Below the pieces are notes generated by a model that searched no databases, was not told the DNA's origin, and worked only from the letters and a program-made list of their open reading frames with translations. From Blattamonas nauphoetae (Eukaryota > Preaxostyla > Oxymonadida), in the NCBI GenBank assembly GCA_033064195.1, contig JARBJD010000022.1, positions 372,001-436,000 on the forward strand: a stretch of DNA of 64,000 bases, written 5' to 3'. Below are positions 1 to 10,378 of the stretch, piece after piece. Each line of letters begins with the position of its first letter. Position 1 is the first letter of the stretch. A program made the position numbers and the translations under genes.

Positions 1-311
1 TCCAACCAGCTTCTGGGGATGCTATCATTGAATGGACAAAAGAATGATGCAACCTCACACATCTCTTGATTTCAGATATTCATAACTTTTGATTTGATAC
101 CTTTTAGTTATGCTTCTTTTGTGTGATTCTTTCCTTCAATCGGTCACATCATTTCTCATCGTTTCTGGCACTTCTGAGGGGTTGTCACCCCACTGGGAGC
201 ATTCACTTGTTTTCCCAGAAAGCAGTTTCCCTGACATTTTTGAATTCACTTTCGCTTTTTTTCCAAGCCAAAAACGAGATTCATTGAACGAACGTAAAAC
301 GAACAAAAGTT
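1..311. other. Left edge, no confident gene
   Basis: No complete gene is visible. In the third plus frame the first 47 bases read open and end in TGA, with a residue string PASGDAIIEWTKE, which could be the last codons of a gene lying to the left. It is too short to assign. The rest is AT-rich and probably forms the 3' flank of the tRNA gene and of that neighbour. Confidence 0.3.
305..308 (-). terminator. Pol III T-run terminator of tRNA-Leu
   Basis: A TTTT tract on the minus strand begins four bases beyond the discriminator base of the tRNA, the usual place and form of an RNA polymerase III terminator. Confidence 0.6.
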
Positions 312-395
312 TGCATGGTGTGGGATTTGAACCCACGCACCCATACGAGTAGTAGATCTTGAGTCTACCGCCTTAGACCGCTCGGCCAACCATGC
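312..395 (-). tRNA. tRNA-Leu (anticodon CAA)
   Basis: Read on the minus strand this is an 84-nt class II tRNA. The acceptor arms GCATGGT and ACCATGC pair perfectly over seven positions and are followed by discriminator A. The anticodon stem GTAGA/TCTAC encloses the loop CTCAAGA, giving anticodon CAA, which reads Leu UUG. A long variable arm, as expected for leucine tRNAs, follows. The internal Pol III promoter is clear: box A TGGCCGAGCGGTC and box B GGTTCAAATCC. There is no intron, whereas many eukaryotic tRNA-Leu(CAA) genes carry one. CCA is not encoded. A run of four T on the transcribed strand at 305-308 is a suitable Pol III terminator. Confidence 0.96.
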
Positions 396-596
396 GATTG
401 CCGTCCAGTTCAAAAATTGATATTTTATACAAAATGATTATTTGATGATGATCTTCCAAACACAATTGGTGGATTCATGATTTCTTCTGACAGAAATTGA
501 TGGTTCCCACAAAATATAACACAAAACAGAAGTTAAACTGAGACGACGAATGTCAAAAACCTATGGACATAATGCAACCAAACTAGAATGAACTCG

Positions 597-1387
597 TTAC
601 TCCGTTGTGGATTCAGACGTATCGGCTGAAACAGGAGCAGCTTCACCTGCCTTCTTAGCCTTGGCTTCTTCAATAGCAGGCTTGATTTTCTCTTCGTACA
701 CTTTCTCGGCTTGGGGCTTGATAACTTCGGTGTATGTCTTCTTAGCCATTGTAACAAGGCCAAACTTAACAGCCACAGGAGCACCAAAGACAAAGATGAT
801 GGAGAGGACGGCTGTGGTGGTGTTGGAGAAGAGAGTTGTGACGATGGCGATGGAGACGAGAACAATGGTCACAAGAAGTGGTTGGAAAAGTGGGTTCTTT
901 TTCAGTTCGTCCACTTTTTCTTTGTGTTCGGCAGGGACTTCTTTTGTCTGGAAAGAGGCGAGGTAGGAAGAGAGTTTGTCGATTGATTCGGAGATTCTAT
1001 TGACGCAAAAAGAGACTGATGACCATAAATAACAAACTTAGAATCTTCGACTTTACCGGCGCCAAAGAGTGAAAGGAGGAGGGAGAGTAAGTAGACTTCA
1101 AGAAGGCCGAACGTAACGTAAGTGAGGAATGATAGGTCTGTCGCACTTACAAACCTAGAATAGACAAAAGAATCAACAAGAAGGGAATAAAAAAAATAAT
1201 AGAGTGGATGAGCAGACCATGTGTTGATCACTACCACCAGTAGAGAGCCAAGATACACAACAAAATTGTCCAACGAAGCGACTTGTTGAATGTAGTAAGC
1301 GGCTTGGCCAAGTTTGTTTTTGTTAATAAACTGGGTGATGGCCTCTTTTCGTTGGGGGTTCACGACTTTGGTTTCGGTTTCAGACAT
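597..1387 (-). CDS. Reticulon-like ER membrane-shaping protein
   Basis: Three exons joined by two inferred introns (about 63 nt, then 41 nt starting GTTTGTTA) give a protein of roughly 225 residues, from ATG at 1387 to TAA at 597. It has the reticulon-homology layout: a first hydrophobic hairpin (around VYLGSLLVVVINTW and the following helix), a polar loop of about 65 residues, a second hairpin (LLVTIVLVSIAIVTTLF onward) and a charged Lys/Glu-rich tail ending in an acidic Ser/Thr stretch. Such double hairpins wedge into and curve the ER membrane. The family call rests on topology and loop length, not on a signature motif; a REEP/Yop1-type protein is the main alternative. A 39-codon minus-strand ORF upstream (1380-1499) could be an alternative first exon. 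It faces the peroxiredoxin gene across about 320 bp. Confidence 0.62.
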
Positions 1388-1707
1388 GTGGGAAGTTGAT
1401 CGAACCCAAGATGGAAACATGTCGAGAGATTCTGTTGAACCATGACTGAATGATCACATTGACGATCTGTTCAACAACTGCGATTGGATTTTCGCTCATC
1501 AAAGAACCGTATTCTTGACACACACCTTTTGAATGTGTTTTCTGAATAAATCGACGAATTCTCTATCATTGCGAAAGATAGAAGAAAATAGCATATATGG
1601 CTCGGATGAGATAATACCAATAATCGAAAAGAAAAGTCAGTTCAGAAACCAAGCTGAAGAGACTCGAACTCAGAAAAACCCGCTCAAATCATCACCAAAC
1701 ATATTCA
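1388..1707. promoter_or_regulatory. Shared upstream region of reticulon-like and peroxiredoxin genes
   Basis: This 320-bp stretch separates two divergent start codons and so must hold both promoters. I see no clear TATA or initiator element. A 39-codon ORF on the minus strand (1380-1499, beginning MSENPIAVVEQIV) may be an upstream exon or chance. Confidence 0.4.
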
Positions 1708-2205
1708 ATGGCAGCAAATCTTGGAGAAATTCCCGCAGACTTCGAATCAATCAACGAAAAAGGCGAGACAGTCCGATTTTCCGACTTGAAAGGAAAAGGA
1801 CCTTTTGTGATCTTCTTCTATCCAAAAGATTTCACTGGGGGTTGCACCAAAGAAGCGTGCTCGTTCCGTGACAGTCATGAAGTGTTCTTGAAGGCCGGTG
1901 CCGCTGTGTACGGTGTATCGTCGGACAGTGTCAAGTCACACGTCGACTTTATTGAAAAGTATCATCTTCCGTTCAGCCTCCTTGCCGATGACGGTGGAAA
2001 ACTCCGGAAACTGTGGAAAGTGCCGAAAGGAGGACTACTTCCAGGTCGTGTGACGTATGTGTTCGATCGCGAAGGTCGAATCCACATGATCTTCGAAGGT
2101 GTCATGAAAGACAAAGAACATATGGAAAAGGCTCTCGAGATGGTCCAGAAGCTCGCCGCTGAGCCACAACCGGCTGAGGTTGCTCCTGCTCCAGCAGAGT
2201 GGTGA
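1708..2205 (+). CDS. Peroxiredoxin, PrxQ/BCP type
   Basis: An intronless 165-codon gene for a thiol peroxidase that reduces hydrogen peroxide and organic hydroperoxides. The thioredoxin fold with the AhpC/TSA signature is clear: FYPKDFTGGCTKEACSFRD holds the peroxidatic Cys46, and Cys51 five residues later is the resolving cysteine typical of the PrxQ/BCP class. The usual TPGC is TGGC here, so the Pro next to the active-site Cys is replaced by Gly. Length is close to family norm (about 150) plus an Ala/Pro/Glu-rich tail of about 15 residues. No targeting peptide is evident, so a cytosolic site is likely. In a low-oxygen protist this would be an oxidative-stress defence gene. BCP-type genes in anaerobic protists are often of bacterial origin, but nothing here proves transfer. 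Confidence 0.93.
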   Translation: MAANLGEIPADFESINEKGETVRFSDLKGKGPFVIFFYPKDFTGGCTKEACSFRDSHEVFLKAGAAVYGVSSDSVKSHVDFIEKYHLPFSLLADDGGKLRKLWKVPKGGLLPGRVTYVFDREGRIHMIFEGVMKDKEHMEKALEMVQKLAAEPQPAEVAPAPAEW

Positions 2206-2320
2206 CCGGGCCACACTTACAAAGTCATACGTTCATGTCACTTGTTCTGCATTCAATATTTACAATATGCATTCATGTTCATTTCGTATGATTTACATGA
2301 CCGAGTATCGTCAGATATTT

Positions 2321-2566
2321 TCAATTTTCTCGAGAGGGTTGATGAATCTGAGTGGACTTTCCACAGCCAGTCTCTCCTTGCAGAATAACAATCCGATTCG
2401 AATGGATTGATTTCAGAATATCGTTTCGGAACTGAGCAATTGGCAGTTTCTCTCGGAATTCCTGCAGAGAATGGAATTTGCGTGAGTGGTGTCGGTTCGT
2501 CGATTGTTTCCATCCACCATTCGATTTCATGTGCGGCGGGATGTAAGCTCGTGGTTTTCCTGACAT
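2321..2566 (-). pseudogene. Orphan 5' fragment of a DExH-box RNA helicase gene
   Basis: This 81-codon reading frame matches only the start of a DHX-family helicase. EKLPIAQFRNDILKSI is the pre-motif I region, and ILQGETGCGKSTQI is helicase motif I (Walker A). Family members continue directly with a PQ(F/Y) segment and several hundred residues of RecA folds. Here seven unrelated residues and a stop follow. No further helicase motifs occur in the 115 bp before the convergent peroxiredoxin gene. The N-terminus (MSGKPRAYIPPHMKSNGGWK) looks like a genuine start. The simplest reading is a partial gene duplicate or rearrangement breakpoint. A short expressed P-loop protein is possible but unlikely to act as a helicase. 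Confidence 0.7.
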
Positions 2567-2753
2567 AGAAAAAGATTAATCTTGTTTGAGAGAATCAGAA
2601 TTCCACCAGAAAAAAATAACACTCTGATCTATTGACTTACGACAAATTGAGTCCTGAAGAGTATCCCTCTGAATGACAAATGGAAAAACGAAGGATAATT
2701 CCATGAAATGGAGTTTCGTTTTCTTTTGTGTTTTCCTCGCTTTTTTACCCATT

Positions 2754-5700
2754 CTAATGATGACCAAACCTTTCCATATCCTGTCGTCTCGCTTCCTCCT
2801 CCAAATCAGACCAATCCTTACCCTGCAGAGAAGGAGTTTCAGAGAAAAGAGAGAACAAACCTCATCTTCCTCCATCGGTGAGTCAATATCGCTTTCATCG
2901 GCATCCGAATCGAAATCACTCGAGAACTCCGAACTCGCCGCAGCCGACTCCAAATCCTCGTCGCCCGACTCCTCCTCATCACCATCGTACTTGCCCTCAT
3001 CATCAGGATCATAATCAAAGTCGAAATTGCCCTTCGGTCGACCCTTCTCGTCATATTCAATCTCCATCACCTCCTCTTCCTCTTCTCCCTCCTCCAGAAG
3101 CACTCCCCAACCGCCGTTCTGCGCGAAATCCTCAGGATCCGCACGGATCATCTTCATCACATTGCCCCAATCGACAGTCCGAGCACCTTCAGTGTACGGA
3201 ATGTTCACCTGAGTCAACCACGTCTGGATCTGGTCAATCTTCCTTCTGTCAATCGACTTGAACTTGTGCGGATCCTTCCCCATGAAATCCTTCGGCAGGA
3301 TGTACATATCGCAGGTCTTCAGTGAGAAATCCACACGTTCAAAGTACGCCATCGCGATGTCTTCGAGCATCACAACTGTCGCTGGGTAACCAGTCAGCTC
3401 CACAAGCGCGTTTTGTGTCGGCATGATCTGAAGCATGTCGGTGTTGGGAGCGGCCATGAAGCCGAGATGACGGTATGGAGTGTCGAAATTGATTTGTTGG
3501 GAGCCGTCGGTGGAAAGGGTTGAGGTGTGCTTCACCATCAGCTGGGAGAATTTGATGAAGTCTTTGTTGACACGTCTTTTGTGTTCGAGCTCGCGGCGTT
3601 CTTCTTCTTGGTCGTCGCCTTCGAAGCCGCGGCCGGAACGGGAGTCTGATGGGAGGGAGTGAGAAAGGAAGACGATGTTGAATGAGCGAAGATGTGAGTG
3701 AATGAAGGTGAGAGAGAAGTGAAAGAAAGGAGAGAAATGACCAAATAATCCGAAGAGAACAAGAGCAAACCAACATGTCTCGCCGATTCCACAACCTCAG
3801 AATAGAACTGCACGTCCCTTGTCTTCGTCTTGCCGATCATGATTGGTTGGAAGAGGTGAAAGTGCATCAGGGCGATCAATTCGTTGTGCGCAATCTGCAA
3901 AAAGGCCTGCCTCACGTTTTTGAAGATAATGTGGATCTCTTCTTTCTTCGGTGTGATGAAACGAAGACCATTGAGATGGATTTCGAGTGTTCCGGTTTGA
4001 TTCTTCTTCAGAGACGGGCGTGACTGTACTCCTCTCAAATGAGGCACTCTGTCTGTCAATGTTGACAAAAGTAGTTTTTCTTGTGAGCCCAGTGAGGCGA
4101 TATCCCGGTCCGTCTTTTCTTTTTCTCTTTGGACTTTGATCAACTCCTTGAGGTTTCTTGCCATGTTGTTGAGGATTTTTCTGTTCTCACAACGGTAGTT
4201 CAACTCCTGGATGAAGATAGCATTTGGGAATTTGAGAGTTCCGGGAGCCGGAAGAGGCACTTTCCCAACATTTCCTCCGCCTTGTTGAACAGCTGTAACA
4301 GCAGCTGCAAAATTCGTCTGGGTGGGATAGTGGAAGTTGACACGAAGGTAAGCTCCGTTTCTTTCTTCAGCGATGGAAACGGATTTGATTGTGCTGATAT
4401 GGAATGGAACTGGGGCCTTGTTGATTGGGAAGAATACAGTCTTTCTCGCTTGGTCAATAGTGATGTGAGGTGTGTCACGATCCTGTTTAAGGGTTTCCAT
4501 TGTTGGTCCGGAGATCTCGCTGATTTTCTCGTACGAGATAGGGATTCGAACATCCTCCCACCGAATTGACTGAACAACAACAGGTTTCAGTCTCTCTTCA
4601 GCATCATCTTCATCCTCTGGAAGCTCATCGTTCAATTGCCAACGGACTTTGCCGAATCTTGACTGGGCGGATGAGGTGAGAGTGTCGACTTTTCCATCCT
4701 GGTCGATCAAATACGTGTCAGAAATGATGAAGTGATATGGACGCTCCATCTTAGCCTCGTCAGCGTAGAGATCGTTAAAGCACAATCTGCAGATGAGTGC
4801 TGTGTTTGGAAGAAGTGGCTGTTCATTTGGCTTTTTCGTGTTAATCGACCAGAAATCGTCGTGGAGCATGAGACCAGTCTAAACAAAGTCATAAATCAAA
4901 GAAAAACGGGTAAATACAGCGAATCCAATTTCAGCTTCGAAGTGTTTCTCGATCCATTCGCCAGCTTTCGCGAGTTTTGTTGGGGCATCGTCTGTCTCCG
5001 AGGAAGCTATATTGTTCTGAATCAGAAGTTCGACCAATTTTTCACGCACTTCCACTGCGATTAGTTCCGGAGATTTCATCAGGGTATCTTCAGGAAGAGT
5101 GAGCATCTGTGGGAGAGTCTGACTTAGTTTGTGCAGGAGTCTGTACAATTGTTCTTGGCTCTAAAAGCAGTTGACCAAAGAAAATAGTATACAGATGTTG
5201 GATTGATCATGAGTGTACGTCCAACGGACGAACAGTAACCTTTGTACTTCACACCAATTTCGAATCGAATTGTCCCGAGATCAACACGGGTCGCTGGTGA
5301 AGATTCAAAGACTGTCATTTTTTCGTCACGTGACAGTACCATTGGGTGATACGATTCTTCGATGTAATCATTATCCATCTGGGAGACAGTGTGGAAAAGG
5401 AAGGGCACAAACTTTCGAGAGAGTTGGCCATTGTGGCACTTTCTTCCAATCATCAAGAAATGATGGGACAACTCCCTTTTGCTGGAAGCTGCGAATTTCA
5501 GATTCGATTGCGTCTGAGAGAGTTTTTGCTTGGAGTTTTTCTGAGTTTTCAAAACCATTGAGAAGAGTTGGGACAGCATAATTATCAAGGAAAAATGCAG
5601 AAAGTGATCCAGCTAGTTTCAAGGTTTCCTAAAGGAGAGATGGTGAATGGAAGAACGGAATTTTGATACTTTTTCTGCGTCATCTTTTGGGCGGAGAATT

Positions 5701-6464
5701 TGGGCCAGCATGGGTGACAGATCCACTCTAGCATTCTCTGGATACTTTGATCGCAATTTGGCCATAACAGTTCCGGGGAAAGTGTCCTCTGGGGGGTTGA
5801 ATTCGATCATTCCAAGTTTGTTTGTCTCAGAGATCGTCGATCCAAAGATTGATTGGCATATTTCGTCCACACGATCCTCGACTACTGTCTTCGTTTTCAC
5901 TTTGAACAACTCGATATCAAGGAGCGAAATTTTGTAAGGTCGCGTTCCAGGGTTATTATTCAAAACGTTCAATTGTTCCAAAATAGTCTCTGTGGGAAAG
6001 AAAAAGGATGATAGGCATGAAAAAATGGATACTCTTCTTCTTTGTTGTGATAAAAGTTAGAGTATCATGTGAGAGAATAATCCATGTGTGCGGAAATTCG
6101 ATTCCAAGAAGCCAGATTTGAATAGCAACAATCAATGAATTTGGTGAATCTTTCGCTGAACGACGAAAGAAGAAGAAAAAATATTGATATAGAAGACAAT
6201 TAAGAGAATGAATGGTTCGATGCGAATAGATGCAAAGGTGGAGGATGAAAGGATGAAAAGAAATCAAACTATTGGAAACAAGCGTGAGAAACTGTGTTTG
6301 ATCCCGAGCTTCAGGATGAGTCTGAAAAAAAGAGATAACGAAAGAGAAAATGTTTGAATAAGAATTTTCAAAAAAAATACGTTCCAGTGGTTAAATAATG
6401 CGGTTGCATGTCGATCAAATGTGTTGATGTCGATTACAAAGGACGGACCGCTATCTTGTGCCAT
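2754..6464 (-). CDS. SPT16: FACT complex subunit SPT16 (histone chaperone)
   Basis: A multi-exon gene (at least seven short introns) for the large FACT subunit, which loosens and reassembles H2A-H2B during transcription and replication. From the N-terminus: the pseudo-aminopeptidase domain (exons at about 6470-4880), the dimerisation and middle domain (4869-3790) with ARHVD crossing an intron, the Rtt106-like PH region (ending near YTEGARTVDWGNVMKMI), then a long Asp/Glu/Ser tail and the family-typical GKDWSDLEEEARRQD. ATG 6464 directly precedes AQDSGPSFVIDINTF, matching other SPT16 N-termini. The simplest end is TAG at 2754. An alternative 34-nt intron just before that stop would replace the last residues by a Lys-rich tail (KTQKKTK) like that of other SPT16 proteins and extend the gene to 2576. 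Identification is secure; the exact 3' end is not. Confidence 0.93.
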
Positions 6465-6689
6465 TGATGGCACCTGAAAATTGTTTGTTTGAAAAATCGA
6501 CGCCCATCATAAAATTATGAATCATCGGCTCTGTCGTAAATCCAATGATAAATCATTAAATTCATGGTAAAAAGCTGATTTTTGCCCAGAATTGAGCCAT
6601 CTCATGATTTCAGATGGATCGACGAACTTTGAAACAAAAACCATGAAAGAATGGTGAAGTGTGAAAGGAAGAAAACAAAAGATTGAACT

Positions 6690-7588
6690 TTAAGCTTCAG
6701 TCAGATCATCATTGAAATAGATAAAAATGGTTGGCATAAATTCATCTCTATTCATGTTCAGTCGAGCAAATTCTTCGTCTTCATCTGGAATGTTATTTTC
6801 TGAAGAGGGAATGACAAAATATAAAAAACCTTCCAGAGTTTTGTTCATATCCAATACTCGCCTGAGGAATTTCCAAGTATAGCTGTGTGCATGTGCATTA
6901 TGACTCATGTACCGAGCACGGATTTGACTGAGCGGTTCTTCTGTGCAGACCTCCAGAACGTATTCGTCATTATCAACAAGAACATTTTTGATTCGAATCT
7001 TGCGGCTTTTCTTTGTAAGAGTCCCTATTTGATATTTTGGGTCTTTGTACCATGGGACCTCAAAAGTTGTGTCTATATCCGTTCGTGGAGCACTAATAGT
7101 GAAAATCGATTTGGAAAGGAATGAAATGCAAACTGAGGGAGAACATGAAGCACAGGACCCATTGGCGTGAATGGTACAGAGAGACCAGTTTGTGAATCGT
7201 CATGGGTGCGGAACTAAATATGTTAAAAACATGAAAACAAATGAGTTACGAAACCTCACCCGTTTTTGGATTAAACCAATGGGAAATATCTCTTCCTGCA
7301 GCATTCAAGAAGGCATTGACAACCTGTGCTGAGAGAAACAGAGATGAGGTAAAAAATCAATCAAGAAATACTATCGTTCTTATATTCTTCTAAAAGGGGC
7401 GTTATATTGTACACTTTACCTAAAAACGAGACCCAACAATCGTTGGTACTGTTGTGTTGGGCAACATCGTTGGCATGGAAGTATCGAGGAAGATCGGCGA
7501 CAGACGCATCAGCTTTTGACAAGAATCAGAAAAAATGGATGATACATTCGTAATCCGGCAAATGGAACGCCTCTTCCGCAGTGGTCAT
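6690..7588 (-). CDS. CYB5D1: CYB5D1-like cytochrome b5 domain ciliary protein
   Basis: A gene of about five exons, assembled by homology, with small introns (33 nt beginning GTATCATC; 42 nt beginning GTTTGC). The start ATG at 7588 gives [15 protein letters not shown] divergent cytochrome b5 fold follows: [20 protein letters not shown], then [15 protein letters not shown], then [13 protein letters not shown]. The C-terminal ubiquitin-like half ([30 protein letters not shown]; the end [10 protein letters not shown]) closely matches animal CYB5D1. The canonical HPGG heme loop is absent, as in animal CYB5D1, while the second histidine (ISHWF) is kept. The family is linked to cilia, which agrees with other flagellar genes in this window. 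It lies between SPT16 and a surface-protein gene on the same strand. Confidence 0.85.
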
Positions 7589-7742
7589 CAAGTTTCAACT
7601 GGATGACCCTTACCATTTTATTTGTTTTCTGTAAGAAGCAGAAAATGATCAAATGATGAAGAAGAAATGACAAAGCAATGCGAACGAACTTTTAGAGGCA
7701 TAAACCAAGAGAAGGAATTGTGATTTGACAATGTAAACACGT

Positions 7743-10151
7743 CTAGACGAAGAAAACGAAAAAGAGGAGAACAAGCTTCAAGAATGCTCGAGCAACGCCG
7801 AGCCCAACCCCATCCGCAAGGAAAACCACAGACGCTAGCTGATCGTCGCCATTCTCATCCATCATGATCAGCTCGTACATTAGTCTAGCCGTTGTATTGC
7901 AGTTCTCCCATTCGCACGTGAAAGTGATTTCCGTAGCATCTTCATTCGTCTTCCATTCTGAGACGTATGCATCAACCCCTTTGGTTGGGTTGTTCGAATC
8001 GTACGCTCGGAAGATGTTGATGAGTCCGGACCTGAGCATGCGGTGTCCAATTACTTTGTAGTGCACCTGCCCTTTCTTCATTCCTTTCTCGCGCTCTTTT
8101 TCTGGAAATGTGCATTCGACGACTCTGAGATGGGGAGCATCTGACACATTCAATCGGAACGAACTGGTGCGAACGTACTGGACATCGATTTCGTCTGATT
8201 CGGCGTTGAGTTGAGGTTGGAGTGGCCTTTCGATTGTCGGTGGATGAAGTGGGAGTGGAATCGTCTCAATAGGGGATTTGAAATGACGGCTGTTCTGTGG
8301 AGTCATCGCACGTGGAAGGAGTACACTCGAAATCTCGTTAGTGTTGACTGTTTGCGACTCGAGTGATAGAGAATTGACAAATCGTGCGGCTGTCAGGTTA
8401 TACTCTCTATTCTTCGCAAAGTGAGCACCAGGAGTCTCCGCAAGATCAAATTCGCCACTTGCTTTCTGAAGATTCTCCACTGGGTCATACCCGAGTGATA
8501 AAACTCGATGGAAAACGGTGGAATCAACGGTGTCTGTCCACGTTGTGTTGACGTATTGACGCGATTCATTCATCACCCCATAGACAACGACCGAGACTCT
8601 CTCTAAACTTCGTTTGTCCACTGTGAGCGACGCCTTGAGGATTCGGTTTTTTGGCGGGATTTTGATGCTGAGGTAATTGTGATCGTCCAGGAGTGGATGA
8701 ATTAGGACTGGGACTTCGACGACATATTCTTTTTCATAATCAATTTTAGCTCCATCAACAGTGATGTTCATTGAAATCTGCGTATTAAGCCAAGACATTG
8801 ATCCTGTCCCAATGGGCGCCCGATCAGGATTCTTGGAAATCGTGTCATCATTCAAAGTCTCTGGAGATAGAAAATAGTTCGACTTGTCGTAAATATAATA
8901 CGGGACATCTCTGGGTGATGGACGATTCACGTTGGATGGGTTATACCATACAGCCCGAAGAAGAGCCTTTGTAATTGCATATGACTGCGGGTCCGGATCA
9001 TCATCTGTCGCTTCTGGGGTTTCTCTGAAATCGGCAACGGTAATATTGGTATAGGTGATGCCTAATTGAGGGCGAGCGATGAAAAAGTCTTTGATCTCGG
9101 GAGAAACCTGAAGATAGTGTTTAGTGGTGGTGTCTTGGATAGAAACTATTGTGTGCATCTTGTCATATTGAAATTTGGTGTTGAATTCTCCCACAATCGT
9201 GAGGTACTTCATGGAGTCTGTGGCATTTGGGATGGTAAATGTGTGGGTATCCTTATCTTTCCATTGTATCTTTACATCGTATTCATGTTGAGTGTTGAAG
9301 GAATCGGATTCGATTCGAAGAGAGAGCTGAGGGGAGTCAGTGATAAACGTGGGGGTTGTTTTGTTTGTGACGATCCCGATGTTTGGTGTGCGTGGTGTCA
9401 TGAATGTTTGACAATTGATATCAATACCAACTGGGGTGATTGGTTCATCTTCCAATTTAAAACTGCAAGTGCCAAATTTATAAGATGAATAATTTCGGAA
9501 TGATGCTTCGGTTGCGGTTGGATCGTACAGTCCAATCAGGGATTCGTAAATGAACTTCGGAGGGTCCGCATTGGATGACGATGGTTCTGTGAAGTCACAA
9601 GTGAGATCATCTCCGCCTGTTTGTAGATCTTTGATTTGTACCGATATTTTTGTGGGAGCTGATGCTAGATTCTTTACAGTGAGGGAAAATGTAACTTTTG
9701 TTCCTTCACCGTCAGTGTTGAAACTGAGGGCGACAGGGTTGCTGACATAAGGCTTTCTTCTGTCACTTGTGATGACGAGTTGTTTTGTAGATGTGATTTG
9801 TACATCAGCATCATAAGAGTTGTGCTTAGCTAATCCTGACTCAAGATCCCAGATGGTATTGAACTCCAAATTCGATGGGAAAGATCCAACATCGAATGTG
9901 GATTCGAATCTGAGTTTAGTTTTTTGTTCGAAATTAATTGGGCCTGTAAATGTTTCACTGTTGACATTCACAAAGGTGAGTGACAAAGACATCCCCGTAT
10001 CTTTGATATCTTCATTATTTTGAAGTGTGACTGAGATTTTTGCTGAATCTGAATTGTCAGTTTGACTGAATACAATGTCTTGAATCGAAAATGGACCGGC
10101 ATTAGAAATTGAGAGGGCTTTGCAAATGACGATTAAATGACAAAAAAGCAT
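7743..10151 (-). CDS. Predicted GPI-anchored secreted surface protein, unknown family
   Basis: A single exon of about 800 codons. The start is set at ATG 10151 because it begins a good signal peptide (MLFCHLIVICKALSISNAG); the frame is open further upstream but only with non-signal sequence. The body is beta-rich with many N-glycosylation sequons (for example NAT, NIT, NVS, NLT, NKT, NTT) and few cysteines. The last residues form a small-residue cleavage region (ADGVGLG) followed by an uninterrupted hydrophobic end (LKLVLLFFVFFV), the hallmark of a GPI signal. No enzymatic domain was recognised. A role in adhesion or surface coating is inference from topology only. A C-terminal membrane anchor without GPI is the alternative. 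Confidence 0.7.
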   Translation of the reverse strand: MLFCHLIVICKALSISNAGPFSIQDIVFSQTDNSDSAKISVTLQNNEDIKDTGMSLSLTFVNVNSETFTGPINFEQKTKLRFESTFDVGSFPSNLEFNTIWDLESGLAKHNSYDADVQITSTKQLVITSDRRKPYVSNPVALSFNTDGEGTKVTFSLTVKNLASAPTKISVQIKDLQTGGDDLTCDFTEPSSSNADPPKFIYESLIGLYDPTATEASFRNYSSYKFGTCSFKLEDEPITPVGIDINCQTFMTPRTPNIGIVTNKTTPTFITDSPQLSLRIESDSFNTQHEYDVKIQWKDKDTHTFTIPNATDSMKYLTIVGEFNTKFQYDKMHTIVSIQDTTTKHYLQVSPEIKDFFIARPQLGITYTNITVADFRETPEATDDDPDPQSYAITKALLRAVWYNPSNVNRPSPRDVPYYIYDKSNYFLSPETLNDDTISKNPDRAPIGTGSMSWLNTQISMNITVDGAKIDYEKEYVVEVPVLIHPLLDDHNYLSIKIPPKNRILKASLTVDKRSLERVSVVVYGVMNESRQYVNTTWTDTVDSTVFHRVLSLGYDPVENLQKASGEFDLAETPGAHFAKNREYNLTAARFVNSLSLESQTVNTNEISSVLLPRAMTPQNSRHFKSPIETIPLPLHPPTIERPLQPQLNAESDEIDVQYVRTSSFRLNVSDAPHLRVVECTFPEKEREKGMKKGQVHYKVIGHRMLRSGLINIFRAYDSNNPTKGVDAYVSEWKTNEDATEITFTCEWENCNTTARLMYELIMMDENGDDQLASVVFLADGVGLGVARAFLKLVLLFFVFFV

Positions 10152-10378
10152 TTTCGACGGGTCAAGTTGGTGATTGATTGGGATCTGGTCCATTGCTTGA
10201 GTTATTTTTTGGTTTGAATGAAACCAAGTGTTCAAAACTCAACATTTTGAAATGAAATCAATGACTGAACAAAACCGGAAATCAGGACAAACAAGGACTA
10301 TTCAAAACGGACAAAATAAGTTGGACGGAAAAACGCGACAAAGAGGGTGTACCATCCCGAATTTCAATCCAGAACAAA

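Noticed and set aside
1-47. Possible 3' end of a plus-strand gene
   Set aside because: Only about 15 codons are visible and no family can be recognised.
1380-1499. 39-codon minus-strand ORF MSENPIAVVEQIV...
   Set aside because: It could be an upstream exon of the reticulon-like gene, but no splice gives a better protein than starting at 1387, so it is only mentioned.
2673-3014. 113-codon plus-strand ORF inside SPT16
   Set aside because: It is the antisense of the acidic tail of SPT16; Ser-rich composition is a by-product of GA-rich codons on the other strand.
4500-4560. tRNA-like box B string (GGGATTCGAAC) on the plus strand
   Set aside because: It lies within a SPT16 exon and lacks pairing arms or a box A at the right distance.
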